From: Pseudomonadota bacterium
Lineage (GTDB): Bacteria; Pseudomonadota; Alphaproteobacteria; Sphingomonadales; Sphingomonadaceae
Assembly: GCA_023389105.1 (NCBI GenBank)
Contig: JAEWEY010000001.1
Span: 1 to 64,000, forward strand
Direction of reading: 5' to 3'
DNA: 64,000 bases
In this document: piece by piece, positions 36,818-45,823 of the stretch
Numbering within the stretch: the first letter of the stretch is position 1
Layout: each line of letters begins with the position of its first letter
Made by a program: the position numbers and the translations under genes
The notes under the pieces: model-generated
What the model was told of the DNA's origin: nothing
Databases searched by the model: none
The model's input: only the letters and a program-made list of their open reading frames with translations

Positions 36818-37861
36818 TTAGCGGTAGGTGCCCTCGAAGCTTCGATCGAGAATGCGCGGGCCCATTTCGCCCTGGTCGTCACGCTCGAACAGCGCCCGGC
36901 TGCGGCTTTCGTCGCGCCAGTTCTTGCGCGCCTGGTCCGCCGAGCAGTCCAGGATGACCCGGTTCTCTTCGATCCTGTCGATGTTCGAGCAGCTGAGCGA
37001 ATGGTGCGCGCCGCCGGCGTCCGGATCGGACTTGGTCAGGATGATGCGATCGCCCGCAACCTTGTCGACCGTGCCGACGTGCTGATCATCGTTGCCGACG
37101 ACTTCCATGTGCTCGCGGACTTGACCGAGCAGACCGCGCTTCTGCTGACGAGTTTCGCGCCAGCTGCCGAATTCGCTCTCGAACTTCGACTGATGCTCGC
37201 GGCGATAGTCGTCATAGTCGCGGTCGAGCTCGCTCATCTGGCGATCGCGCCAGTTGCGATAGTGCGGATCGGTGTCGCGATCGTGGCGTGAGCGGTCGGA
37301 CTGGTCCCACGTCCCGGCGCGGCTCGTGTTGCGATAATCGTCACGACCCCAGGGGGTGCGGGCGTTGTCGCCGCCACGGTCGTAACTGCCGCTGCGCTCC
37401 GAACGATCAAAGTTTCTGTTCGAGGAGAAGCGGTCGGATTCATATCCGCGGCCATAATCGCCGGTCATTGGCCGGTAGTCGCGATCGCGTTCGCCGAAGC
37501 GGTCGGAACGGTGATCGTCTCGCCCGCGATTCCACATGCCGCTCATCGAACCGCGGCCATAGTCGCGCTCGCTCGAACCGCCGCTGGAAAACAGGCCGCG
37601 GTTCTCGTTCCAGTCGCGGTCGCGATTGCGGTCCTGTCCGCTGAAGCCGCGCTCGCGCTGATCGCGCATCTGGTCTTCGCGGCGGCGGCGCTCGGCATCG
37701 TCATCGCCAAACCAGGACGAAATCTCGTCGCCGGCGCGTTCGAAAAAGCCGCGCTCGTCACGGCGGCCGCTGCGGTCGTTGCCGCGCCAAGAACGTTCGG
37801 AATTGCTGTCGTCTCGCCAGCGCTGGCGGTCGTCGCCGCGGTCGTAACGGTCATAAGCCAT
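36818..37861 (-). CDS. SWFGD-domain, Arg/Asp/Tyr-rich protein with C-terminal DUF2171
   Basis: 347 residues. The N-terminal part includes FFERAGDEISSWFGDDDAER, the motif seen in related sphingomonad and rhizobial proteins. Residues about 70-215 are low complexity, rich in R, D, S, G and Y. The C-terminus (VREHMEVVGNDDQHVGTVDK...ADQARKNWRD) is DUF2171, a small beta domain. No signal peptide or membrane helix. Known members are tied to general stress or surface stress conditions. Such an R/D/Y-rich middle is expected to be disordered. Two hairpins follow its stop. Confidence 0.8.
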   Translation of the reverse strand: MAYDRYDRGDDRQRWRDDSNSERSWRGNDRSGRRDERGFFERAGDEISSWFGDDDAERRRREDQMRDQRERGFSGQDRNRDRDWNENRGLFSSGGSSERDYGRGSMSGMWNRGRDDHRSDRFGERDRDYRPMTGDYGRGYESDRFSSNRNFDRSERSGSYDRGGDNARTPWGRDDYRNTSRAGTWDQSDRSRHDRDTDPHYRNWRDRQMSELDRDYDDYRREHQSKFESEFGSWRETRQQKRGLLGQVREHMEVVGNDDQHVGTVDKVAGDRIILTKSDPDAGGAHHSLSCSNIDRIEENRVILDCSADQARKNWRDESRSRALFERDDQGEMGPRILDRSFEGTYR

Positions 37862-38086
37862 GAAATGTCTCCTGTACTCGGACTGGCCGCAGGGGATCGG
37901 CCAGGCACAGGTTTGAAAACGAACAGCCGTGGCTCGCCGTTCCTATCGTGACGGCTCGGCAAGGACTGTTAATCGATAGGGCGAGAGATGCGTGGGCCGG
38001 GCGATTGCAAGGCCGTAAAATCGCGGCTAGGGAGCCGCTTCCTCGCGGGTCCGATCCCATCGGCCCGATGCCTGGCTGGAAGGCGC

Positions 38087-38162
38087 GGGGCTGTAGCTCA
38101 GATGGGAGAGCGCTGCAATCGCACTGCAGAGGTCAGGGGTTCGATTCCCCTCAGCTCCACCA
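38087..38162 (+). tRNA. tRNA-Ala, anticodon CGC
   Basis: 76 bases with an encoded CCA end. The acceptor stem GGGGCTG pairs with CAGCTCC with a G3:U70 wobble, the identity mark of tRNA-Ala. The D arm begins TAGCTCAGA, the anticodon loop ATCGCAC gives CGC (reads GCG), and the T loop is TTCGATT. No integrase or duplicated 3' end is visible nearby. Confidence 0.96.
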
Positions 38163-38504
38163 GCCTCTTTACGAGATGCCGCTAGCGCGTACCGGGCGTC
38201 GCATGCGCCGGCTTCGGCCGGTTGACCTTGGGTTGCGCGAGCCGCGTTGCCGTCACGGCGATGGCGAGGATGGCGTTCATTGCCCCGAACTCCTGTTACG
38301 CTGAGGCTCAATTTACCCCTTTTCGCCCTCCAAGTCACTCCGGCGAAAGCGGTATTCGTCCGGCGATGGGCAGGAAACCTTCGCTAGCGGGTCCGGCAGG
38401 CTTGCCGGAGGCGCCCGAGGGAGGTGGCCCTTTCAGGCCCCTCCATTGACTGCCGACGATTGCCTGCTCATCCTCCGCGTTGAGCGTACGGGGCGTATCG
38501 AAGG
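38163..38504. other. Intergenic region downstream of tRNA-Ala
   Basis: About 340 bases with no convincing gene. A 32-codon minus frame (38182-38280, GGAG upstream, hydrophobic start then Pro/Ala-rich) is possible but unsupported. A hairpin at 38420-38444 (GGAGG(T)GGCC with GGCCCCTCC) precedes the CadC-like gene. Confidence 0.4.
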
Positions 38505-40010
38505 ATGCTGAAGCTCTCAGATCTGGCGGCACGCGGCGACTTCGACGCCGGTCCTCTCCATGTCAGTCCAGCCCGTCGGCTGGTCGACGGTCCGGCGGGT
38601 AGCACGAGCGTCGAACCAATCGTGATGAAGGTATTCCTGCTGCTGCTCGACGCGGCCGGAAATGTCGTCACCCGTGATGAATTGTTCGGCAACGCCTGGG
38701 GCGGTGTGTTCGTCGGGGACGACAGTCTCAACCGCGCTGTCGCGCGCGTCCGCAAAATCGCCAGCCAGACGGCCCCCGGGTCGTTCGAGATCGAAAACAT
38801 CCCCCGCACCGGATATCGGCTCACTGGACCGCTCGTCGCGCAGTTGGAGGCGCGGCCAGAGCCGAAGGAGACCGCGTCGGGCCTTCCGCGACGAACCTTA
38901 GTCGGAATCGGAGCCGCATCCGCGGCGGTGCTGGCGGGCGGCGGGTGGTTCGCGAAGCAGAATGCGGAAGGACGCCGTTTCAACGATTTGGTCGTCCGGG
39001 GCCGGGAAGGGCTGGAATATGGCGAAGGGGCCGCGGAGCCCATCGGATATCTGCGGGAGGCCGTCACTTTACGGCCGGCGGACGCGACGGCCCAGGGTTT
39101 ATATGCCTATGCGCTTGTCGCGAACACAGATGGTAACAGCAAGGGAGAGCACGGCATCCAAGTGCAAGGCGCGCTGGATGCCGCCGAACGCGCCCTTCGC
39201 GGTAACGAAAACGAGCCCAACGCGCGGCTCGCGCTGATCCTGCTTCAACGATCCACACTGGATTTGGCGGGAATGGAAGACCGGCTTCGGTCGGTGCTGA
39301 AAATTGACGCGAACAACGTGTTCGTGATGCGCACGTTGTGGAATTTGTTGCAGTCGGCTGGCCGCAGCCGCGACGCCCTCGCCATCGTGGAGCGCGCCAT
39401 TGCCGTTAAGCCGCTTGCCGCAATGAACAATTATCCGCTCGCGCAACTTCTGTGGATCACAGGACGGATCGCGGAAGCAGACCGGATCATCGACCGGGCG
39501 ATGCAGAACTGGCCCAAACATCGGTTCGTGCGCTTCGCGCGCTTCACGATCTTCGCGTTCACCGGACGCCCGCGCGCTGCGCTGGCGATGCTGAACGATG
39601 CCGATAACCGGCCGCAGCAATTCTCCGCAAGGGCAGTGGCGCTGTGGCGGCTGTCGCTGGCCGCGTTGGACAAGAGAGGCGCGGCAGACATTGCCCGCGT
39701 CCGCGCGGCCTATCTCGACGTCGTGAAGGAAGACCTTGCCCTGGCCTACCAAGCCGTGTTGAGCTTGTCGGCCTTGGGCGAGTTGGACGCCGCGTTCGAA
39801 ATCGCGAACAACCTGCTGCTGTTCCGCGAGCCCGGCGGCGCGCCTGGAAGCCGAGGGAGCACCGGTTGGCGATTTACACCTTGGCTGTTCGTTCCCCCGA
39901 CTGCTGCAATGCGCGCGGACCCGCGGTTTTCGCAGCTTTGCGATGGGATTGGCTTGACTGAATACTGGCGCCTGAGAGGTGTGCGGCCCGATTACCTGCT
40001 GGCGAATTAG
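38505..40010 (+). CDS. CadC-like membrane-anchored winged-helix regulator with TPR-type sensor domain
   Basis: 501 residues. Residues about 8-110 form a winged-helix (Trans_reg_C) domain: RDELFGNAWGGVFVGDDSLNRAVARVRK and the IENIPRTGYRLTG wing. One membrane helix follows (about 131-150), and the periplasmic part is helical TPR-like (YLREAVTLRPADATAQGLYAYALVA, MNNYPLAQLLWITGRIAEADRIIDRAM). This is the ToxR/CadC plan: sensing in the periplasm, DNA binding in the cytoplasm. Its stop overlaps by 4 nt the stop of the convergent TonB receptor. No cognate partner is known. Confidence 0.82.
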   Translation: MLKLSDLAARGDFDAGPLHVSPARRLVDGPAGSTSVEPIVMKVFLLLLDAAGNVVTRDELFGNAWGGVFVGDDSLNRAVARVRKIASQTAPGSFEIENIPRTGYRLTGPLVAQLEARPEPKETASGLPRRTLVGIGAASAAVLAGGGWFAKQNAEGRRFNDLVVRGREGLEYGEGAAEPIGYLREAVTLRPADATAQGLYAYALVANTDGNSKGEHGIQVQGALDAAERALRGNENEPNARLALILLQRSTLDLAGMEDRLRSVLKIDANNVFVMRTLWNLLQSAGRSRDALAIVERAIAVKPLAAMNNYPLAQLLWITGRIAEADRIIDRAMQNWPKHRFVRFARFTIFAFTGRPRAALAMLNDADNRPQQFSARAVALWRLSLAALDKRGAADIARVRAAYLDVVKEDLALAYQAVLSLSALGELDAAFEIANNLLLFREPGGAPGSRGSTGWRFTPWLFVPPTAAMRADPRFSQLCDGIGLTEYWRLRGVRPDYLLAN

Positions 40011-42091
40011 AAGCGGGTTTCAATTCCGAAGCCAACCTCCCGCGGGGCTTCTGCGACAGCCGACGTATTGCCGACCCGATCGACGTAAACGAACTTGTCG
40101 AACAGGTTTCGAGCGTAAGCGAACATTTGTGCGCGTCCGATGGCATATTCCCCACGGACGCTGACGACCGCAGCGCCCGGGACGCGCACCGAACTTGAAT
40201 TGACCTCATCGGCGAAGAAGGAACTGCGATAGCGCAATTGGCTCGACAAGTGCACGCGTTCGGCCACTCTCCAGTCGATTGCGGCGGATGCGCTGAACGC
40301 CGGCGAGCGGGCGAAGTCATTTCCGTCAAACTCCGGGTAATCGGGGCCGGCGTCGACCAGTTTAGTCTTGAGGAAACCTGCCGATAGCCTGGCCGAAAAC
40401 CGGCGATCCATGCGCCAGGACAGCTCAGCTTCTGCGCCATAGCTGCGCGCCTTGGGCGCATTGAAAAGGTCGGCGAACCCGACGCGGCGTCCCAGGGGCG
40501 TGAAGATCGATATGGCCTTCAGCCGCTGTGCGTTCCGAATGTCGTAGTAGAAGAAATTGGCGGCGGCGTTGATCCCGTGGCCAAGCTCGGCCCTGGCAAA
40601 TAGCTCATAATCCCAGAGCCGTTCCGCCTCGAAATTGTCGGGCCGCGCAACGTCGAAGCGCAGGGTCGTCCCGCCAGGATTGTAAGCCCGCTGCACGAGC
40701 AGCCCTGCGCGCACACGCCTGTTGAAGTCATAGGCAAGCGAAAGTTTGGGTAGCCACGCGCCGAATGTCCGATCGTAATCGAGCGGGATCGCGCCGAAGT
40801 TAGTCGCCAGCTCTCCCGCGCGTTTCTGCCGGTCCTCCTGACGGCGCAGGCCCGCCGTCAGGGTCATTTGCGGCAGCAGCGTCACCCGCGCTTCGCCGAA
40901 CAAGCCCACCGAGTCTTGTTCATCGCGAAAGCGCCCGATCGAACCGTCCAGCAAAGACAGATCGATGAACTGCTTGAGCCGGACATGCGTACGGCTGATC
41001 CCTCCCACTGCGCTGAGCGGCCCGCGCGGCGTCCAGTTCAGCACGGCCTCCGCCGACCAATCTCGGCCGCGGTTACGCGCTTCCCCGAAATGCGCCGGAG
41101 CCAGGCGCTGCGCGAGACTATCACCGCCCGTGACTGTGACGTCCGCCGCAAGATCAGGCGCGATCTGCTGCCGCAGATTCGCTGTCAGCGCGTCGACATT
41201 GATCTGGAAGATTCCGTAAAGACCACTCACATCGCGCCGGTCTCGGAATGGCGGCGTCAGCCCAAGCAGCTGCGGTTTTTGCGACTGGTTATGGGTGTAG
41301 GTCAGCAGCAGCCGGGTACCTGGCGCGCCCCGCGGCTTTACGAGCATCTTTACCCGGGCGACCCCGTAAACGTCGTGATTGGGGTCGCCGCCTTCTATTC
41401 GGTCGGTAATCCGGGCGGTCGTACGCGCGTAACGGAAGTCGCCCGCTGCCCGCAGCGCAACATCGCCCGACGCGGGCCCAGAAAGCATCGCCGAGACCTG
41501 CCGCATTCCGTAATTGCCAATTGAAAGTCTGGCCGCGCCTTCGGGCGCAAACGTCGGATCCTCCGTCGTGACGAAGATTGCGCCGGCGATCGAGTTCTGG
41601 CCCTGTGTCGTCGTTTGTGGACTCCGGAAAACCTCGATCCGCTCGACATCCCACAGCGGGGCGGTTCCGAACACGAACTCATTGTAGGTGGTCCGCCGCC
41701 CGTCGACCACTATTGTGGTGCGCGGGCGGTTGCCGCCGAGAAAGGCCGGCAGCGCCTGCAGCGCGCCGGTCGTGTCCTGGCCGCGGATCGCGGGACCTTC
41801 GCTCCCCGTGCCAAGCTGCACGTTAGGGACCAGTTGTAGCATCTCGTCGATGCGATTGGCGGACGCGGCTTTGATGTCCTGGGCGTTGAGCACGGCGACG
41901 CTCGACGACGTCTCCTTGAGGCTGCGCTGCACGCGCTCGCCGGTCACGATGATCTGTGCTTGGGGGTCGTCTGCGACCGGCGAGCTCGCCTTAGCGAGCA
42001 TCAACCCGGCCCAGAGCATTTCCAAAGCGGCCAAATGCCCTCCCCAAAAGCGGCGCAGCCACAAGCTATCACAATGATTGTTGATTTCCAT
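40007..42091 (-). CDS. TonB-dependent outer-membrane receptor
   Basis: About 694 residues from ATG 42091; ATG 42022 gives a shorter, more signal-peptide-like start (WAGLMLAKASSPVADD), and the true start is unsure. The plug domain begins with IIVTGERVQRSLKETSSSVAVL and includes IRGQDTTGALQALPAFLGG, DGRRTTYNEF and VERIEVFRSPQTTTQGQNSIAGAI (key blocks). The barrel ends in aromatic Phe (GFGIETRF). Such receptors import iron complexes, B12 or glycans; the ligand cannot be told. It converges with the CadC-like regulator. Confidence 0.88.
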   Translation of the reverse strand: MEINNHCDSLWLRRFWGGHLAALEMLWAGLMLAKASSPVADDPQAQIIVTGERVQRSLKETSSSVAVLNAQDIKAASANRIDEMLQLVPNVQLGTGSEGPAIRGQDTTGALQALPAFLGGNRPRTTIVVDGRRTTYNEFVFGTAPLWDVERIEVFRSPQTTTQGQNSIAGAIFVTTEDPTFAPEGAARLSIGNYGMRQVSAMLSGPASGDVALRAAGDFRYARTTARITDRIEGGDPNHDVYGVARVKMLVKPRGAPGTRLLLTYTHNQSQKPQLLGLTPPFRDRRDVSGLYGIFQINVDALTANLRQQIAPDLAADVTVTGGDSLAQRLAPAHFGEARNRGRDWSAEAVLNWTPRGPLSAVGGISRTHVRLKQFIDLSLLDGSIGRFRDEQDSVGLFGEARVTLLPQMTLTAGLRRQEDRQKRAGELATNFGAIPLDYDRTFGAWLPKLSLAYDFNRRVRAGLLVQRAYNPGGTTLRFDVARPDNFEAERLWDYELFARAELGHGINAAANFFYYDIRNAQRLKAISIFTPLGRRVGFADLFNAPKARSYGAEAELSWRMDRRFSARLSAGFLKTKLVDAGPDYPEFDGNDFARSPAFSASAAIDWRVAERVHLSSQLRYRSSFFADEVNSSSVRVPGAAVVSVRGEYAIGRAQMFAYARNLFDKFVYVDRVGNTSAVAEAPREVGFGIETRF

Positions 42092-42181
42092 GAACCAATC
42101 AGCGGTTGGCTGATCAGCCAGGGACGATGCTCCGTCCCAGGGACTTTCACACCGCAATCAAAGCGCGATGATCTGAAGCCG

Positions 42182-44767
42182 CTATCCAGCCAGTTCGGCG
42201 AGGTCGCTGAGGCGGCGCGTCAAGGACGCCAACGTGTAAGGCTTCTGCAGCACTGGTTGCGCGCGATGCCGTTCCGGCAATTGGCTCTGCTCGCCGTAGC
42301 CGGTGGCGAAGATGTAGGGCACGCCAAGCTCACTGAGCCGGTTGGCAATCGGGACGCTGTCGTGGTCGCCAAGATTGATGTCGAGAATGGCGAGATCAGG
42401 CTTTTTCGTTTCAATGGCGGCGATCGCGCCGACCGCGGAAGATTCCGTCGTCACCGACGCGGCGCCTAGCCGGTCAAGCAAATCCTCGGCATCGAGCGCG
42501 ATGATCAGGCTGTCCTCGACCAGCAGCACGTTCTTGTTTTTCAGCAAGCCGCTGACCTCGCGGACTTCGACAGGCGGTGTGCCCGGAAGGTGGATCTTGT
42601 TGCCGGCTGGCGAGGCTGTCTGGACGACATGCTTGGCGGGGATGACGAAATCGGCGCGAACACCTTCCCGTGCATAATTGACCTTCGCGGTCCCGCCGAG
42701 ATCGTAGGGGACGCTATGTTCGATGATCGTCGTTCCGAAGCCCTTGCGCTGCGGCGGCCACACTTCCGGGCCGCCTTCCTCGCGCCAGCAGAAATCGAGG
42801 TCCCCGGCCTCATTAACCGACCATTCCGCGAAGGCCTGTCCGCCATCGGCCGACAAACTGCCGTACTTCACGGAATTGGTGACCAGTTCGTGGACGACGA
42901 GCGCCAGTGTTGAATAGGCTTGCGGATTGAGAAGAACAGGCGGGCCCTTGAGGATGAGACGATCCTTCTGGGTCGTAAGGAAAGCGGCAGCTTCAGCGTC
43001 GAGCAGGTTCCTCACCGGGGCCGGGCCCCAATGATCGTCGGTGATCTGGTTATGAGCCCGTGCGAGGGCGTGGACCCGGCCGTCGATGACCGCGACGAAA
43101 TCCTCGACGGTCGTTCCATCCGCGGGCTTAGACTGCCGGATCAGGCCGCGGATCAGTGACAGGATGTTGCGAACGCGATGATTCAGCTCGGCGATTAGAA
43201 GTTCCTGTCGGCTCGTCGCTTCGCGCCGGTCGGCGTCGGCTTCATCGGAAAGACGAAGCACGACCTCGATCAAGGTCGCCCGCAGAGTCTCCGCGACCCG
43301 CACTTCCGATGAAGTGAAGGGCATCGATTTGCCGACAACGGTTTCCTTCCATTCCTCGAAGCTTTGCCGCGGGCTGAGGCGGGGGCCATTGGGACCATAT
43401 TCGACGGGCTTATGGGGATCCCCGGCCCAACGGACAGAGCGCACGATTTCCTGCCTGAACAGGATTACGTAATCGCGCGGTGAGCGGGAGATCGGAATGG
43501 CAAGCAGTCCAGCCACCGGGGACTGGTTGTGCTGCAGATCCGGCACCAGCGAAGCGATGCGGTCGGTCGAATATACTCGCCCCGCCGCAGTGACGTTCAA
43601 CGCCTGCACGATCCGCGCGAATTCGCCGGTGTTCGGTGTCAGTCCGCTAAAAGCATAATTGCCATTGATCCAAACCCCGACGCCGTCCGCCGAAATGGCG
43701 CTGGTCAAGATGGACGACAGCCATTCCGGGTCGTTGAGAAGCGTTTCGTCGGAAGCGACCGCACCCAGCAACTGGTCGGAGATGTCGCGCGCACGACGTT
43801 CGTATTCTACGACCATCTTGCGCTCGCGCGCTTCGATGCGCAGCGCGAACATCTGGGCGAACAATTCCGCCACCGACCGCCGCTCGAAACTCGGGCAGCG
43901 TGGCGCGTAGTGGTGGCATGCGATCAGGCCCCACAATTTGCCTTCGACGACCAGCGAGATCGACATCGAGGCGCGCACGCCCATATTGCGCAGATACTCA
44001 ATATGGATCCGCGAGACCGAGCGGAGCACCGACAATGAGAGGTCCACGGGGTGACCATTTTCATCCACCGGCGGCACGATCGGCACTGGCACAGCATCGA
44101 TGTCGGTGATGATCCGCAGCAGGCTGCGCAGGTAGAGTTCGCGGGCCTGCCGCGGAATGTCGGTGGCCGGGTAGTGCAGCCCGAGGAAGCTGCCAATGCC
44201 GCCCTTGGCGCTTTCCGCGACGACTTCACCCGAGCCATCGTCTGAAAAGCGGTAGACCATCACGCGGTCAAAGCCGGTCAGCGCACGGATCTGGCGGGCG
44301 CCCTCGTTGAAGAAGGCGGCCATGTCGTCGGCCTGCTCCAGCCGGCCGACCATTCCGCGGACCGTGCCGGTCGCGTCGCCATAATCGTGCTCGGTGCTTT
44401 CCTCCGCCTCGAGGATGATGCGCGATCCGGACATGTGCAGCGCGACGTCGAAAACGCGGTTGTTGTCCTGCAGCGACATCCGGAAGACGCGTTCCAATGC
44501 GTCCTTGCCGCGGAGCAGTGCCAAGCGGTTCCGGAGCGTATGGATTGCGTGCTTTGAAAAAACTTCAGTCGCCGGTCGTCCGGTTAACTGGTCCTCGTCG
44601 ACGTCGAGGAACTCGCCAATGTTGGCCGAGAAATTGGAAATCATCCAGTCAGCGGTGAGGACGATGAGAAACCCGATCGGCTGAATCTCGCCGAGCTGAT
44701 GGATCGGCTCACGATCGCAGTTGGTCAGGTCGACAGTGTCGGTCGCCGCGATTGCTTTCGTGCTCAT
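42182..44767 (-). CDS. bphP: Bacteriophytochrome with HWE histidine kinase and C-terminal receiver
   Basis: 861 residues from ATG 44767. PAS with Cys17 (DLTNCDREPIHQLGEIQPIG), the expected bilin attachment site, then GAF with Asp-Ile-Pro at 203-205 (PATDIPRQARELY) and PHY with the tongue motif PRQSF (466-470). The kinase is of HWE type: AELNHRVRNILSLIRGL with His530, VHELVTNSVKYGS, and the W-x-E motif in CWREEGGP. A receiver domain closes the protein (VLLVEDSLII, LAILDINLG). It should be a red/far-red photoreceptor that may pass phosphate to its own receiver. The ATG shares a base with the stop of heme oxygenase (TGATG). Confidence 0.92.
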   Translation of the reverse strand: MSTKAIAATDTVDLTNCDREPIHQLGEIQPIGFLIVLTADWMISNFSANIGEFLDVDEDQLTGRPATEVFSKHAIHTLRNRLALLRGKDALERVFRMSLQDNNRVFDVALHMSGSRIILEAEESTEHDYGDATGTVRGMVGRLEQADDMAAFFNEGARQIRALTGFDRVMVYRFSDDGSGEVVAESAKGGIGSFLGLHYPATDIPRQARELYLRSLLRIITDIDAVPVPIVPPVDENGHPVDLSLSVLRSVSRIHIEYLRNMGVRASMSISLVVEGKLWGLIACHHYAPRCPSFERRSVAELFAQMFALRIEARERKMVVEYERRARDISDQLLGAVASDETLLNDPEWLSSILTSAISADGVGVWINGNYAFSGLTPNTGEFARIVQALNVTAAGRVYSTDRIASLVPDLQHNQSPVAGLLAIPISRSPRDYVILFRQEIVRSVRWAGDPHKPVEYGPNGPRLSPRQSFEEWKETVVGKSMPFTSSEVRVAETLRATLIEVVLRLSDEADADRREATSRQELLIAELNHRVRNILSLIRGLIRQSKPADGTTVEDFVAVIDGRVHALARAHNQITDDHWGPAPVRNLLDAEAAAFLTTQKDRLILKGPPVLLNPQAYSTLALVVHELVTNSVKYGSLSADGGQAFAEWSVNEAGDLDFCWREEGGPEVWPPQRKGFGTTIIEHSVPYDLGGTAKVNYAREGVRADFVIPAKHVVQTASPAGNKIHLPGTPPVEVREVSGLLKNKNVLLVEDSLIIALDAEDLLDRLGAASVTTESSAVGAIAAIETKKPDLAILDINLGDHDSVPIANRLSELGVPYIFATGYGEQSQLPERHRAQPVLQKPYTLASLTRRLSDLAELAG

Positions 44768-45300
44768 CAAATCCCCGCCTCACCCGCTACGCGTAAAAAC
44801 ACGGCGAAGCACCGGCGCGCGGCGTTCTCGGCTTCACCAACCAACTGTTCCGAATGAAGATGCTCGTCCATGGCGGAAACCACCGCGGGCCAGGCGCCCA
44901 AGCTATCGTCGGCGGACAGGAAGCTCGCAGGCAGGCCTTCGCCGACCCGCGACTTCAGCACGCGCCCACCGAGGCGCGACCCCTCAAGGACGTAAGCCGT
45001 CCCGAGCAACTCCGCGATGTTTTCCAGCTTCGGCATTTCGGCTGGGCATGGCATTTGATCGCCAAGTGCCGAGAGGTCGGATTCCAGTGCTTCGGTGCGC
45101 CGCGCTTTCGACCAGCCCTCGACCAGCTCACCAAAACCGCCGGCCGCGAGCGCCGCCTCGATCGGCGGCACAGTACGCGCCTGAACATGCAGGAATTGGC
45201 GATAGTCCTCCGCCCGCGCGAGGTTGAGGCGCGACAGTCGGTCGTCGAGCGCGCGGTGGATGTCTTCCGTCGCCGCCTTGAGGGAAAATCGAGTCTTCAA
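44767..45300 (-). CDS. bphO: Heme oxygenase for bilin synthesis (BphO type)
   Basis: About 177 residues from TTG 45300; the frame is open further upstream but the family usually starts here. Helical protein with the proximal heme histidine His15 in LKAATEDIHRALDDR, and the distal-helix region AELLGTAYVLEGSRLGGRV. Heme oxygenase opens heme to biliverdin, the chromophore of the overlapping downstream phytochrome. No strong ribosome-binding site was seen for the TTG, so the start is provisional. Confidence 0.82.
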   Translation of the reverse strand: MKTRFSLKAATEDIHRALDDRLSRLNLARAEDYRQFLHVQARTVPPIEAALAAGGFGELVEGWSKARRTEALESDLSALGDQMPCPAEMPKLENIAELLGTAYVLEGSRLGGRVLKSRVGEGLPASFLSADDSLGAWPAVVSAMDEHLHSEQLVGEAENAARRCFAVFLRVAGEAGI

Positions 45301-45477
45301 TGGAGAACAACAATGATGTCGAGGGCGATACGTTCCTGATCTGCCGACGGCAATCTTTTTGTTCCAAGGGCTTAGGCAGACATCGACCGCCTGTCCCGCA
45401 ACCGCACAGCGCCGCCACGGCGGTTGTGCGGGAGCCGATGGAGGCCCCAAATACCTCCAGATTAGAGGAGCGTTGCG

Positions 45478-45756
45478 ATGCGGAGTTTTGGCAAGCGAGT
45501 TGACGGCGTTGGCGGGCGGCGGCGGATTAAGCGGCGCCCGGTCAGCATCCAGGCCACGGCATCGAACCTCGGGGACGGCAACCGCTGCCTGATCATCGAA
45601 GACATCTGTTTAAATGGCGTCCGCGTGATGGGCCGCAACCTGCCGCGCGAAGGTGCGGAAATCCTGCTTCGCCGCGGCGAGCAGGCTTTACTTGGCGAGG
45701 TTGTCTGGGCGGCGGAGGACCGGCGCGGGATTATCTTTAGCGGCGCTCGACGCTAG
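45478..45756 (+). CDS. PilZ-domain protein (c-di-GMP binding)
   Basis: 92 residues, single domain. The Arg-rich start (GRRRIKRRPVSI) fits the RxxxR element, and the second motif is EDICLNGVRV, with Cys where Ser is usual in D/NxSxxG. The end PREGAEILLRRGEQALLGEVVWAAEDRRGIIF matches the barrel. Probably a small c-di-GMP effector. Divergent from bphO. Two hairpins follow its stop. Confidence 0.83.
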   Translation: MRSFGKRVDGVGGRRRIKRRPVSIQATASNLGDGNRCLIIEDICLNGVRVMGRNLPREGAEILLRRGEQALLGEVVWAAEDRRGIIFSGARR

Positions 45757-45761
45757 GCCTC

Positions 45762-45806
45762 TCGAGCGCTGCGCTCGAATAGACGTCACGGGATTGCTCC
45801 CGTGAC
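45762..45806 (+). terminator. Tandem hairpins, probable terminator between PilZ and alternative oxidase genes
   Basis: TCGAGCG-CTG-CGCTCGA at 45762-45778 and GTCACGGG-N6-CCCGTGAC at 45785-45792/45799-45806. The tail after the second is CGCTTATT, weak in T, so termination may be partial. They sit between two convergent genes and could serve both. Confidence 0.55.
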
Positions 45807-45823
45807 GCTTATTCCTTCACAAC

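Noticed and set aside
38087..38162. tRNA-Ala as attachment site of an integrated element
   Set aside because: No integrase and no duplicated tRNA 3' end was seen nearby.
38182..38280. 32-codon minus-strand frame
   Set aside because: Has GGAG upstream, but is too short and composition-biased to call.
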